NCBI GenBank assembly: GCA_001600355.1
Contig: BCJU01000001.1
Location: 1,881,178 to 1,945,177 of the forward strand
Reading direction: 5' to 3'
Source: Meira nashicola
Taxonomy: Eukaryota; Basidiomycota; Exobasidiomycetes; Exobasidiales; Brachybasidiaceae
Length of the DNA stretch: 64,000 nt
The notes under the pieces were generated by a model. It saw only the letters and a list, made by a program, of their open reading frames with translations. It ran no database searches and was not told the origin of the DNA. How positions within the stretch are numbered: position 1 is the first letter of the stretch; every line of letters begins with the position of its first letter. Positions 20,552 to 29,254 of this stretch are shown here, piece by piece. A program made the translations under genes and the position numbers.

Positions 20552-22366
20552 TTAGTGGTGGAACAATCGCATGGTGGTACGAACAAAGACCATCTTGTGA
20601 CTGTTTGCGACCTTTAAGCAATCCTCATCACGAACACTGCCTCCAGGAGCGACAAGGTAAGTAACACCATGTCTGTTTGCTTCTTCAACATTATCACCGA
20701 ATGGGAAGAAAGCATCACTTGAACAAACGACACCCTTGAGAGCAGCACGATGTTCGACACGTTCTTCAGCAGACAAAGGTGCAGGAACTTGTTCGAATAA
20801 AGCTTCCCAATCTTTGCGTTCTTGGGTATCTTTTAATGCTGCACCTTCTAATGTACCTTCGACAAACAAATCGATTGCGTTAGATTTTTCGGGTCTCTTT
20901 GTTCCTTTCTTGAATGGTAATCCAAGAACACGTGGATGTTGTCTTAACCACCAATTATCTGCTTTGCTTCCTGCCAAGCGAGTACAATGAATTCGACTTT
21001 GTTGACCTGCTCCCAAACCGATCACTTGACCGTTCAAAGCATAACAAACACTGTTAGATTGTGTATATTTCAATGCCAAAGTGGCAACTAACATATCCAA
21101 AGATGCTTGTTTGTTCACTTCTTTGTTTTCAGAGATGATATTTTGGAACAGAGATGGTTCGATCTTCAAATCATTTCTTCTTTGTTGTAAAGAGATACCG
21201 TATACTTGACGTGTTTCAACCAATGGTGGAACGTAATCTGATGCCATCTTCAAGACGCAATAACCACCATTCTTTTTCTTCTTCAACACTTCCAATGCTT
21301 CGGGTTCGTAATCTGGTGCAATCACACCATCGCTCACTTCACGACCAATGATTCGAGCAGTCTGATAATCACATTTGTGAGACAAGGCGATAAAATCTCC
21401 AAAGCTGCACATACGGTCTGCACCACGAGCACGAGCATATGCAGTTGCCAAAGGTGTCATCTGCTTTGGATCAAGATCATCAACAAAGAAAGCACGAGAT
21501 TCAACATCTGTAAGTGGTACACCAATTGCAGCTCCAGCAGGTGAAACGTGTTTGAATGAAGCGGCTGCGGGTAATCCGGTAGCTTCAGCCAATTCTTTGA
21601 CAAGAGCAAATGCATTCAAGCCGTCCAAGAAATTAATATAACCTGGTGAGCCACCCAAAACTTTGACTGGTAATTCACCTTCAGTAACAAAGGCTTGGGC
21701 AGGCTTTTGATGAGGGTTTGCACCATAACGTAGTGTCATTTGTTGAGTGAGACCGGTGTTTGCATTAACGGAAGCGTATTGTTTACGGAAATAGTCACTG
21801 ATTGCGTCATCGTAATGTGCAGTGTGTTCAAAAGCTTTGAGTGCAAACAATTTCTTTGATGCATCTTCTTCTTCTCCACCTTTTCCGTATGTTTGACCAA
21901 ATTTGGCATAATCTTTTGGATCTGTCAAAACCCAAACACGCTTGTGATTCTTTGCTGCTGCACGCAATAAAGTTACACCACCAATATCAACCTCTTCAAC
22001 TGCTTGTGCAATAGTAGGTGATGGTTCTTTAGCAATTGTATCTTCGAATGGGTATAGATTGCAAACCACAATATCGATAGCAGCAATTTTTTGATCTTGC
22101 AAATCTTTCACGTCAGATTCTTTATCTGTTTGAGCAAGGATACCACCATGAACGGCAGGATGCAAAGTCTTTACTCTTCCTCCAAGCATCTCAGGTGCTT
22201 TGGTAACATCTGAAACATCTTCGATTGGAATATTGGCTTGACGAATTGCCTTTGCAGTTCCACCGCTTCCAAGTAAGCGAACATTGCGAGAGTGTAAATC
22301 TTTTGCTAATTCGATCAAACCAGTCTTGTCATAGACCGAAAGCAAAGCAACGGGAGTAGATGACAT
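20552..22366 (-). CDS. ADE16: bifunctional AICAR transformylase / IMP cyclohydrolase
   Basis: A 604-residue cytosolic enzyme that performs the last two steps of IMP synthesis: formyl transfer to AICAR, then ring closure. The N-terminal MGS-like cyclohydrolase domain (1 to about 200) shows [12 protein letters not shown] and [16 protein letters not shown]. The C-terminal transformylase domain shows [21 protein letters not shown] with the catalytic Lys-His pair, and [10 protein letters not shown] with the Asn used in catalysis. Length and domain order match the yeast Ade16/Ade17 pair. The start is the ATG at 22366 and no intron is present. It diverges from the Whi5-like gene across 423 bases. 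Confidence 0.96.
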   Translation of the reverse strand: MSSTPVALLSVYDKTGLIELAKDLHSRNVRLLGSGGTAKAIRQANIPIEDVSDVTKAPEMLGGRVKTLHPAVHGGILAQTDKESDVKDLQDQKIAAIDIVVCNLYPFEDTIAKEPSPTIAQAVEEVDIGGVTLLRAAAKNHKRVWVLTDPKDYAKFGQTYGKGGEEEDASKKLFALKAFEHTAHYDDAISDYFRKQYASVNANTGLTQQMTLRYGANPHQKPAQAFVTEGELPVKVLGGSPGYINFLDGLNAFALVKELAEATGLPAAASFKHVSPAGAAIGVPLTDVESRAFFVDDLDPKQMTPLATAYARARGADRMCSFGDFIALSHKCDYQTARIIGREVSDGVIAPDYEPEALEVLKKKKNGGYCVLKMASDYVPPLVETRQVYGISLQQRRNDLKIEPSLFQNIISENKEVNKQASLDMLVATLALKYTQSNSVCYALNGQVIGLGAGQQSRIHCTRLAGSKADNWWLRQHPRVLGLPFKKGTKRPEKSNAIDLFVEGTLEGAALKDTQERKDWEALFEQVPAPLSAEERVEHRAALKGVVCSSDAFFPFGDNVEEANRHGVTYLVAPGGSVRDEDCLKVANSHKMVFVRTTMRLFHH

Positions 22367-22789
22367 TTTTGGGAAATATTATAAAAATGTCTAAAAGGTG
22401 ATGGTTGATAAGTGTTCACTTTTCTCTACAATTGTCAGAATTATATGTGCATTATCTAGCCGAACGAATAAAAAAAAGAAGAGCGTGATAGTGCATGCAC
22501 AGACATCTTTAATTTTTTTTTGCATGCATTTTCCGTTTCTTCCCATCTTAGCTTGCTTTTTTTTTATCTGTCGAGTGAAGAAGTAGCAGATACAGCTTGC
22601 CCCGCCTTTTCTTCTTTTTAAATCCTATAATTTACACGTGATACCTTCGCCTTATACGCGAAAGACGTGGTTGTGTTTATCAATTCAAGTACGCACGCAC
22701 GTCCACAATTTGGCTGTAGTTAAAGACTGGGAGGAGCAAGAATAAGGCTTAAGTGCAAGATTAAGGTAAGGTCGGTTGCATATATAAAA
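22367..22789. other. divergent promoter region, ADE16 / Whi5-like
   Basis: 423 bases with no gene. It holds TACAGCTTGCCCCGCCTT at 22591-22608, which recurs with one base deleted in the SSL2/MKT1 promoter, and an ACGCGAAA box at 22656-22663. T-rich tracts flank both. Confidence 0.5.
22656..22663 (+). promoter_or_regulatory. MCB/SCB-like box (ACGCGAAA)
   Basis: This octamer joins an ACGCG MBF-type core and a CGCGAAA SBF-type core, 127 bases upstream of the ATG of the Whi5/Nrm1-like gene. In yeasts such boxes bind the MBF/SBF factors that these repressors inhibit, so it fits feedback control. One short match is weak evidence by itself. Confidence 0.35.
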
Positions 22790-23795
22790 ATGAGCTTGGA
22801 TACCGGAACCAAGCAAATGAATATACATATCAACCTCATCATCACACAGCTCCCTTCCAACCAAGACGGATCACAATCTTGTGCAAAGATGGACATTAAT
22901 ATGGGCGAAGGGCGGGGTTCCGCTGTACTACAAGATGATAACGCAGGGACTTCATTAGCATCCTCTTCTACTAAAATACCTTCACCTTCTCAGGCAAAGG
23001 TTATATCATCGATGAACAAGCGACAACAAGCAGCTCAAAAAGCGAGAATGGTTGCGGTATGTGTATGGAATGAATGATTGTGATTGAATTTGGTGTTAAC
23101 ATTATCGTCTTATTTATTTGGTATGTTGTAGTTGTCTAAGCAGTTGAAAACCAGACTTCAATATGCAGCATTTAAAGTGGAACATGGATGGGTGAGTATA
23201 TTTTATTTATGAATGATTTTGAATTATAAGAGCTAAGACAAGTATACAATTCCTCCTTCACCAGTCAAAACAATCTTTGTCAGAAGTGGAAAATTTGTAC
23301 TACAAACACAGAAGGGCGAGCGGCACAATGACATCTCCAAATGCGATACCATCCAAATCTCCTCAAGCTTATCGATCCGGGAGTATAGGTGCAGGAAGCG
23401 GACAAAGATTTCACTATACACCCTCTACGCCAACACCACAATGGCGCACGAAAACATCGCCAACTACAACACGCAAAGCATCAATCGGAGGCGGAAGTGG
23501 ATTAACGAATAACAATAATATGACTGCAGATGTGTTTGCTGGTTTGGTTACGCCGCCTGCTTCAGGTGGAACGCTTCCTGGTGGATATGATCGTTATAAA
23601 GATTTATTTTCCAATCATCATTCATTTGCTTCTGGATTGAGCACTCAAAAGAGTCCATCCCTCAATGCATCAAATGGAAGGAATAATACACAACAATCTT
23701 TTAACAGAAGTGGAAAGAGTTATGCTGATTTTTGGAGTAAAATTGGATCATCGAACGTTGCGCCTTCCAATAATCCCACAACAGCCAAGCCATAA
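22790..23795 (+). CDS. Whi5/Nrm1-like G1/S transcriptional repressor (three exons)
   Basis: Spliced gene: exon 1 22790-23056, exon 2 23132-23191, exon 3 23265-23795, giving 285 residues. Both introns are phase 0, with GTATGT...GTAG and GTGAGT...CCAG ends. Joining them rebuilds a continuous GTB-type motif at about 90-125: the 20-codon exon 2 supplies LKTRLQYAAFKVEHGW and exon 3 continues with SLSEVENLYYKH. This is the signature of the Whi5/Nrm1 family that binds and represses SBF/MBF at G1/S. The rest is disordered and rich in Ser-Pro/Thr-Pro sites (IPSPSQ, PSKSPQ, YTPSTPTPQW, KTSPTT, VTPPAS, QKSPSL), as expected for a CDK-controlled repressor. In-frame ATGs at 22817 or inside exon 1 could be alternative starts. 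Orthology to Whi5 versus Nrm1 is not resolved. Confidence 0.85.
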
Positions 23796-24610
23796 CTATA
23801 AATTATTGGGACGATCGTCGTGAGTATACCTATTCAACTTAATTCATACCTTCATCGTCCTAATCGGACGGTAGAAACTATGATACCTCGAAAATCAACT
23901 CCGTTGTTAATCTGGCTTCGGGATGGAACTTTCACTAATATTTATTCAATTGTATACCATCTTCAACGCTACAATTCAATGCTACCTTTTCATACCCTTT
24001 CTTATTGTGTGCAGAAAGAGTCTTTCGGGATGAATGTATGCAAAAAGGGAAATCACGCACTGCCTAGGCTTTATTACACTTTTTTTGTGCCCCCCATTCC
24101 TCCTACGTTGCGCCACCCTATAAACAAATTGACGATAGGAGTGTGAACGAGGTACGGAAACCTTCAAGCCGAGGGATGAATTGAATGGCAACTTTTTGTG
24201 TGCGGCGCCGAAATTATATTGTAAGAATTATCAGAGAAGTTGGGGCTTAAGGTGGGCTATGTGCGGTCTGATGAAAGTGTAGTAAGTACTATACGTGATC
24301 AAAGCGGGCGAAATAAAGGCGATCGGTGTCTTCATTAACATTCCTGAAAGAAGACTTATAAAAAGGAGGAGGAAACAAAGATCATCATAAGAAATATTCT
24401 TTACCAAATTTGTCAGACAATCTTTCATACAACCGCCATTAACGTAATAACAAAACAAAGGCTGCTGTTCGGAGATTCGATCTCAATTCGTTTTCGGAAC
24501 AAACGCGGTTTCTGAGAGCAGTTGTACAATTTATGCGACTGGATTACTGAGGGTGCTGGCAATTATAAATGTAGAGTAGAAAGTGAATTAATAAAGCAAG
24601 CACTTTTTTA
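23796..24610. other. intergenic region, Whi5-like / M50B-like
   Basis: About 800 bases with no convincing gene. A 108-codon frame at 23820-24146 begins at a non-ATG codon and lacks recognisable content. The region acts as the Whi5-like 3' flank and the promoter of the M50B-like gene. Confidence 0.4.
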
Positions 24611-26144
24611 ATGCAACAAAAACCTTTTGTCAAAATGAATAAAGTTGGCCCTACACCAGCTGCATTGGTTCCTTTATGGAAACCGGGAGATTCGAATACG
24701 GTTAATCCACATCCTGCAGTTCAAGCAACTCTAGCAATTGCACCACCATCGCCTACTTCTGCTGTTCCAAAGCGATTACAATTTGGAGAAATGGGAGATA
24801 TGAATGGAACGCATACGGTGATTGAAGTGATTACGAAAATTGTTTATGAAGGATATAATGCATCGACTCTAAGTACTGCTCCGTTACCATCGTCTATCGA
24901 TAGTCAGAACAGCATTTCATCAACATCATTACCCGATCAAAATGCCATCTCAACAGTCACTTCAACACATTATTACACTTCATTCTTGCCAAGCGCATCA
25001 CCTTTACCATCTTTATCCACCGCAACAGCATCACAAACAGCCACTATTATCGCTCAACCGACTGCAACTGTACCACAAATAAACGTTCAACAAGATAACG
25101 CATATACACATACAGGTGGCCTTGCTCATCCTAATCCTGATCAAATTAAAACGATTTGGGTTGCTGCAGTAATGTTATTTTCGCTGTTGATAGGATGGAA
25201 TATGATCTTGTTACGTGATGCATTGTATCCTTGGAAAATGTGGGGTGAGTTGAAAGATTTTGTATCTTTTTCGCGTACATCAAATCAGCAAGTTGGTGAA
25301 GTGGTGATTGAAGAAAGACTTTCGTACGAATTTGGTGAATGTGTATTCTAATAATTATCATTTCTCGCCCTTATTATCATTTCAATACGAAAAGCGAATG
25401 CTATACACGAATCTGGTCATCTTCTTGGTAAGTTTAAATTTGGTTGCAGGATGACAACTTTATCTCTAACACCGTGGTCCATCATCATATGCAGTGGGTA
25501 CTTTGACAGGAGCAAAAGTTTTTTCGTGAGTGGATTGTAGATGTGCCATAAATGACTCTGAACATAACAACTTAGCTAATCATTCGCACCCTTCTGATAC
25601 CCTCAGCGTGACAATTGATCCAGACAAAGGCCCAATCAGTGGAATGACAGGAGGGATTCCACCGATTATTTTAGCAGCTGGCTACATCTGTTCAATTTTG
25701 GTTGGCTCAGGATTAATGATGGCAGCATTCGATATAACAGCAAGTAAGATTGCAGCTTTAATCGTTTATCCGATGTTAATATTTTGCTTCTGGTTCGGAA
25801 GGACATGGGCACGCATTCGAATTTTGATTTGCATGGCAATCAGTATAGCCTTTTTCTTTATCAATCACGCTACTGCTTTACGATTCTATGTTCTCTTTTT
25901 GGGTGTCTTAAACGCTTTTTACGTTTTATGGGATATCGCGGATGATTTCGTTTTCCGCAAAACAAACGAATCAGATATCGCATTATTCTCAAGAATGTCA
26001 AGGGCAAGCACGCCAATGTGGATCCTACTTTGGCTTATCATTACAATGGTTTTCGTTTCCTTGGCAATCGTTGGAGGTCTTCACTTTTTCGACAAAAGCT
26101 TAGAAGCGCAAAAGGCATCTCAAGCGCATTTTTTGCCTACTTGA
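24611..26144 (+). CDS. M50B-like integral membrane metallopeptidase family protein (four exons)
   Basis: Spliced gene: exons 24611-25244, 25395-25427, 25495-25525 and 25607-26144, giving 411 residues. All three introns have GTGAGT or GTAAGT donors and AG acceptors. Intron 2 has a CTAAC branch site at 25466-25470. The splice phases agree and rebuild the family core: TM helix (about 180-201), YPWKMW, the zinc motif HESGH at 216-220, GTLTGAKVFS, then VTIDPDKGPISGMTGGIP and three to four further TM segments with VLWDIADD. This order matches fungal 'peptidase M50B-like' proteins. The HExxH suggests a membrane protease, but the substrate is unknown. The N-terminal 170 residues are Ser/Thr/Pro-rich with no clear signal peptide, so the true start could be 24611, 24635 or an unseen upstream exon. 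Confidence 0.85.
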
Positions 26145-26211
26145 TCAATTTGTAGAAATATAATATACAGTATAAATACAATAACATCAAATCAGTTCCT
26201 GCTTTTCCCTT

Positions 26212-28836
26212 CTAGCGCTCTTTCGCCATTCTTGCCTTTGCTGCATCCTTCTTGCGGAAAAGAAGGTGACGATCTTTGGATAAAGTCTTGTTTTGAGATC
26301 GATTGCGTTCGCTATAACTCATGTGTTCGGCACCCGATAAGGCATTCAAGCTTACCGCACTTCTTGCCGCTTTAGGAATATTACCAAACATCTTTGAATC
26401 AGGACCGGATCCGTTGGTAGAGAATCGGACATCATCCGACCATTCTGACCCCATCAAATCGGTCCCAACATCTGCCGCATCATCACCCAGCATCAAAACG
26501 CTCCCGAGCAATTCGATTTGCTCTTCTCGTGTTTTAAAAATTAACTCTGGCATCTCCTTCATCCCTTGCAACTCTGTAATCACTTTGAAGCTATAACCTT
26601 GATCCACCAGAAATTGTTGTCGTTTGGTACTGTAGTACATCTCTACAGTATCTTTGCTGACTAGTGAATAGAAAAATGCATTGAAACCCTCATCATTACG
26701 TCTCTTTGCCCTTAAAATTCTACCCAATCTTTGAGCTTCTTGACGACGTGAACCAAAGTGACTAGAAATTTGAATAAGACAAGTAGCTTCCGGTAGATCG
26801 ATAGATGTATCACCAACTTTCGAAAGGAAGATCGTATTGACGATGGGATTGTGCTGAAAGTGGTTCAAGATCCGCATTCGTTCCTGTTGCGGAATTTGCC
26901 CGTGAATAAATGGCTTTTTGAGCTTCTTCGAATATGCTTCTAAAGTGTGGACATTATCGGAGAAGACGATGATCTTGTCACCCCGCTTTTCATGATAATC
27001 AATCAAGAATTGACATGCTTGAAACTTATTTGGATTCATCGTACACAACAGTGATCGCTTGCGCGCCTTTTCTCGCAAATATTCTCGATAGAATTCCGGC
27101 GTCATCGGACACCACACTTCCGCGCACTGTACTGTAGCGATATGCCCTTTTGCGGCCAAATCCATCCAATTCGCTTCGTAAAGTTTGGGTCCAACAAGGA
27201 AGTTTAATTCGTCAATCTTTTCATCCTCACGCACCAAAGTGGCCGTTAAACCCAATTTGCTGTGAGCTTTGATTTTGGTCAAGACTCGTCGGAACATGGC
27301 AGCGGGAACAACGTGAACTTCATCAAGAAGAACAAAACCCCATTCCCGCGATTCAAGGAAATTCATCATTTTTTGGGACGAGTGTGATCGCTTTCCAGTA
27401 TTTGCGACCATAGAGTATGTCGATACAACTATACCAACCGGACCTGCAAATTTAGCCTTATTCTCTGCAGTAAAGACGGAGATTTGGCTATCTTGAATAT
27501 TCGACCATTGTAGGAATTGTTGTCTCCATTGCATCACACTGACCGAACTGGTGCAAAGGACCAAACAACTCTTTTTGATCGTGCAGGCAGCGGTAATCCC
27601 GACCAGAGTTTTTCCAGCCCCACAAGGTAGAACGATGATCCCGCTGCGGGCACGACCATTTCCGAACATCTTGCTCAAACTCTTCTCTTGATATGGTCGA
27701 ATATGAGTTATTGGTCGCAAATCAATATCCAGATCAGGATTCAATGTATCATTTCGGAAATCATACTCTTCCAGCATTGGATACTGTATCTCTTGGCATC
27801 TCTTCTTAACGTCCTCAATTGAAGCTTCTTCGATCTCAAAACTGTGTACAACATCTTCATCATCATTACCCGCTTCATCAGTCTCATCTACTCCAATGAT
27901 TGCATCGAATAAATCTGCATCTGTCTCTCTCTGTGCATCTGCAGCATTTGTCGGTGGATTTGTTGCACTATTGGGATTTGACGGTTGTGCGCCACCCGAA
28001 GCCGTCCCGTTCTGTTGTTGCTGTTGTTGACGTGCTCTAGCCGCACTCTCCGTGCCGGGAATGACCAGATCACCTCGAGTTGGTGCAGAAGTACTACCGA
28101 GAATCTCTAAACGACGATTACCTTGCGTAGATTCGCCACCACGTACACGCGCCTTACCAATCACATCATCTTGCAAAAGTTCTCGCAGAATATCAGGATA
28201 AGCACTTTCGACAAAGTACTTGTTCTGTTTCAATACAAGTTTGATTTTGCCGAAAGATCGAGTACTGTTAACGATAAAATCGATCACACGTTCAGGTACT
28301 GGAGATTTAGACAAACGGTTGAGAACTTCGATGATGTCAGAAGGGTTCAATCCCACTGAAACAGCAGCATAGAGAGAATACGGGGTCAACCTATATTCAT
28401 GGATGAATGCGGGTCGACTGACAGGTTCAGCTATAGCAATTAAGAAGTCTTGTGCCTGCTCTGCGATTGGACTGAATCCTTCCATTGTGATAATGTAGCT
28501 ATCAGGCGATGGCGAGATCCAAAGAGGGCGGGAAGCATGATCGGGCTTCAATTCCAATTGTGTATAATCCCGCTCGGGCTGCTCATCATCGTCCATGTCG
28601 TCAGATTCGTTACCGTCTCTCAATCTTCTTTTGGAGTTATTAGAGGTGTTTTTTGCCGATCGATCGTTTGTATCAACATATTCGTCGACATCATCATCGT
28701 CTTCATAGTCATCCGACCCATTGTTAGGGGTTTGAGGTGCGGTTGTAGGTCGAGAGTTCGATGCTGATGACGGTTGTGAGACATTCAGCCTGATTCTCGG
28801 ACGAACTGCTCCCCTACCACTTTCTTGGGCAGGCAT
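26212..28836 (-). CDS. SSL2: TFIIH 3'-5' DNA helicase subunit Ssl2/XPB
   Basis: An 874-residue ATP-dependent DNA translocase of TFIIH, acting in promoter opening and nucleotide excision repair. Residues 1-90 are acidic and disordered. A damage-recognition-like N-terminal domain follows ([17 protein letters not shown] onwards), then an acidic Asp/Glu linker. The first helicase lobe has the Walker A motif CGAGKT with Lys409, the DEVH box at 505-508 and the [10 protein letters not shown] motif. The second lobe has [10 protein letters not shown], the TSIDLPEA segment and [12 protein letters not shown] (motif VI). The C-terminal extension matches yeast Ssl2. The longest frame starts at TTG 28869. 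The ATG at 28836 (MPAQESGRG) is preferred. It diverges from MKT1. Confidence 0.96.
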   Translation of the reverse strand: MPAQESGRGAVRPRIRLNVSQPSSASNSRPTTAPQTPNNGSDDYEDDDDVDEYVDTNDRSAKNTSNNSKRRLRDGNESDDMDDDEQPERDYTQLELKPDHASRPLWISPSPDSYIITMEGFSPIAEQAQDFLIAIAEPVSRPAFIHEYRLTPYSLYAAVSVGLNPSDIIEVLNRLSKSPVPERVIDFIVNSTRSFGKIKLVLKQNKYFVESAYPDILRELLQDDVIGKARVRGGESTQGNRRLEILGSTSAPTRGDLVIPGTESAARARQQQQQQNGTASGGAQPSNPNSATNPPTNAADAQRETDADLFDAIIGVDETDEAGNDDEDVVHSFEIEEASIEDVKKRCQEIQYPMLEEYDFRNDTLNPDLDIDLRPITHIRPYQEKSLSKMFGNGRARSGIIVLPCGAGKTLVGITAACTIKKSCLVLCTSSVSVMQWRQQFLQWSNIQDSQISVFTAENKAKFAGPVGIVVSTYSMVANTGKRSHSSQKMMNFLESREWGFVLLDEVHVVPAAMFRRVLTKIKAHSKLGLTATLVREDEKIDELNFLVGPKLYEANWMDLAAKGHIATVQCAEVWCPMTPEFYREYLREKARKRSLLCTMNPNKFQACQFLIDYHEKRGDKIIVFSDNVHTLEAYSKKLKKPFIHGQIPQQERMRILNHFQHNPIVNTIFLSKVGDTSIDLPEATCLIQISSHFGSRRQEAQRLGRILRAKRRNDEGFNAFFYSLVSKDTVEMYYSTKRQQFLVDQGYSFKVITELQGMKEMPELIFKTREEQIELLGSVLMLGDDAADVGTDLMGSEWSDDVRFSTNGSGPDSKMFGNIPKAARSAVSLNALSGAEHMSYSERNRSQNKTLSKDRHLLFRKKDAAKARMAKER

Positions 28837-29254
28837 GACGAAGTGATGCTTGTGGTGGTAGATGTACAAGAGTACATTTTGCCCAAAACTTCAAATCAAA
28901 AGCGGCCACTGGTGGAGCTCAGCCTTTTTTATTTATGTATTTTATCTTGCATTCACAGCAGGGCACACTAGCACACTGCAGCGTAAACGTACTAATGCAC
29001 TCGCGAGTGGTAGGTATTAGTACAGCTTGCCCGCCTTCACTGTCCACGCTAAGAGCGTGCAACCCACAGTGCATTGGATTGATGCTTAATTTGATTGTCT
29101 TCTTGACACCATACCTTCGGACAATTTCTACCTTCTTTCGGGAGCGATTGGTAAACTTTTGGCAATCATTGCAAATTTCTTAGAGGCCGGTCCTCAGTTC
29201 AAGAGTAGGCTTGCTAAGTAATCTTCTTTGGTATTCATTTGGAGTGCTGCCACG
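28837..29254. other. divergent promoter region, SSL2 / MKT1
   Basis: 418 bases without a gene. It contains a nested inverted repeat (28989-29023) immediately followed by TACAGCTTGCCCGCCTT (29021-29037), a motif also present in the ADE16/Whi5-like promoter. Confidence 0.5.
28989..29023. repeat. nested inverted repeat in the SSL2/MKT1 promoter
   Basis: Outer arms GTACTAAT (28989-28996) and ATTAGTAC (29016-29023) are exact reverse complements. They enclose a 12-bp perfect palindrome CACTCGCGAGTG (28998-29009). The spacing is slightly asymmetric. It could be a dimeric factor site for the divergent promoter; no known factor is assigned. Confidence 0.7.

Noticed and set aside
22790..23079. Frame of 95 codons as a stand-alone small protein
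   Set aside because: Its end (VCVWNE) reads through a GTATGT donor; splicing gives the Whi5/Nrm1 motif.
24611..25351. Frame ending FGECVF as an independent 246-residue gene, and 25530-26144 as a second gene
   Set aside because: Splicing at well-formed sites joins them into one M50B-like protein with exact family spacing; the last 35 residues of the first frame are intron.
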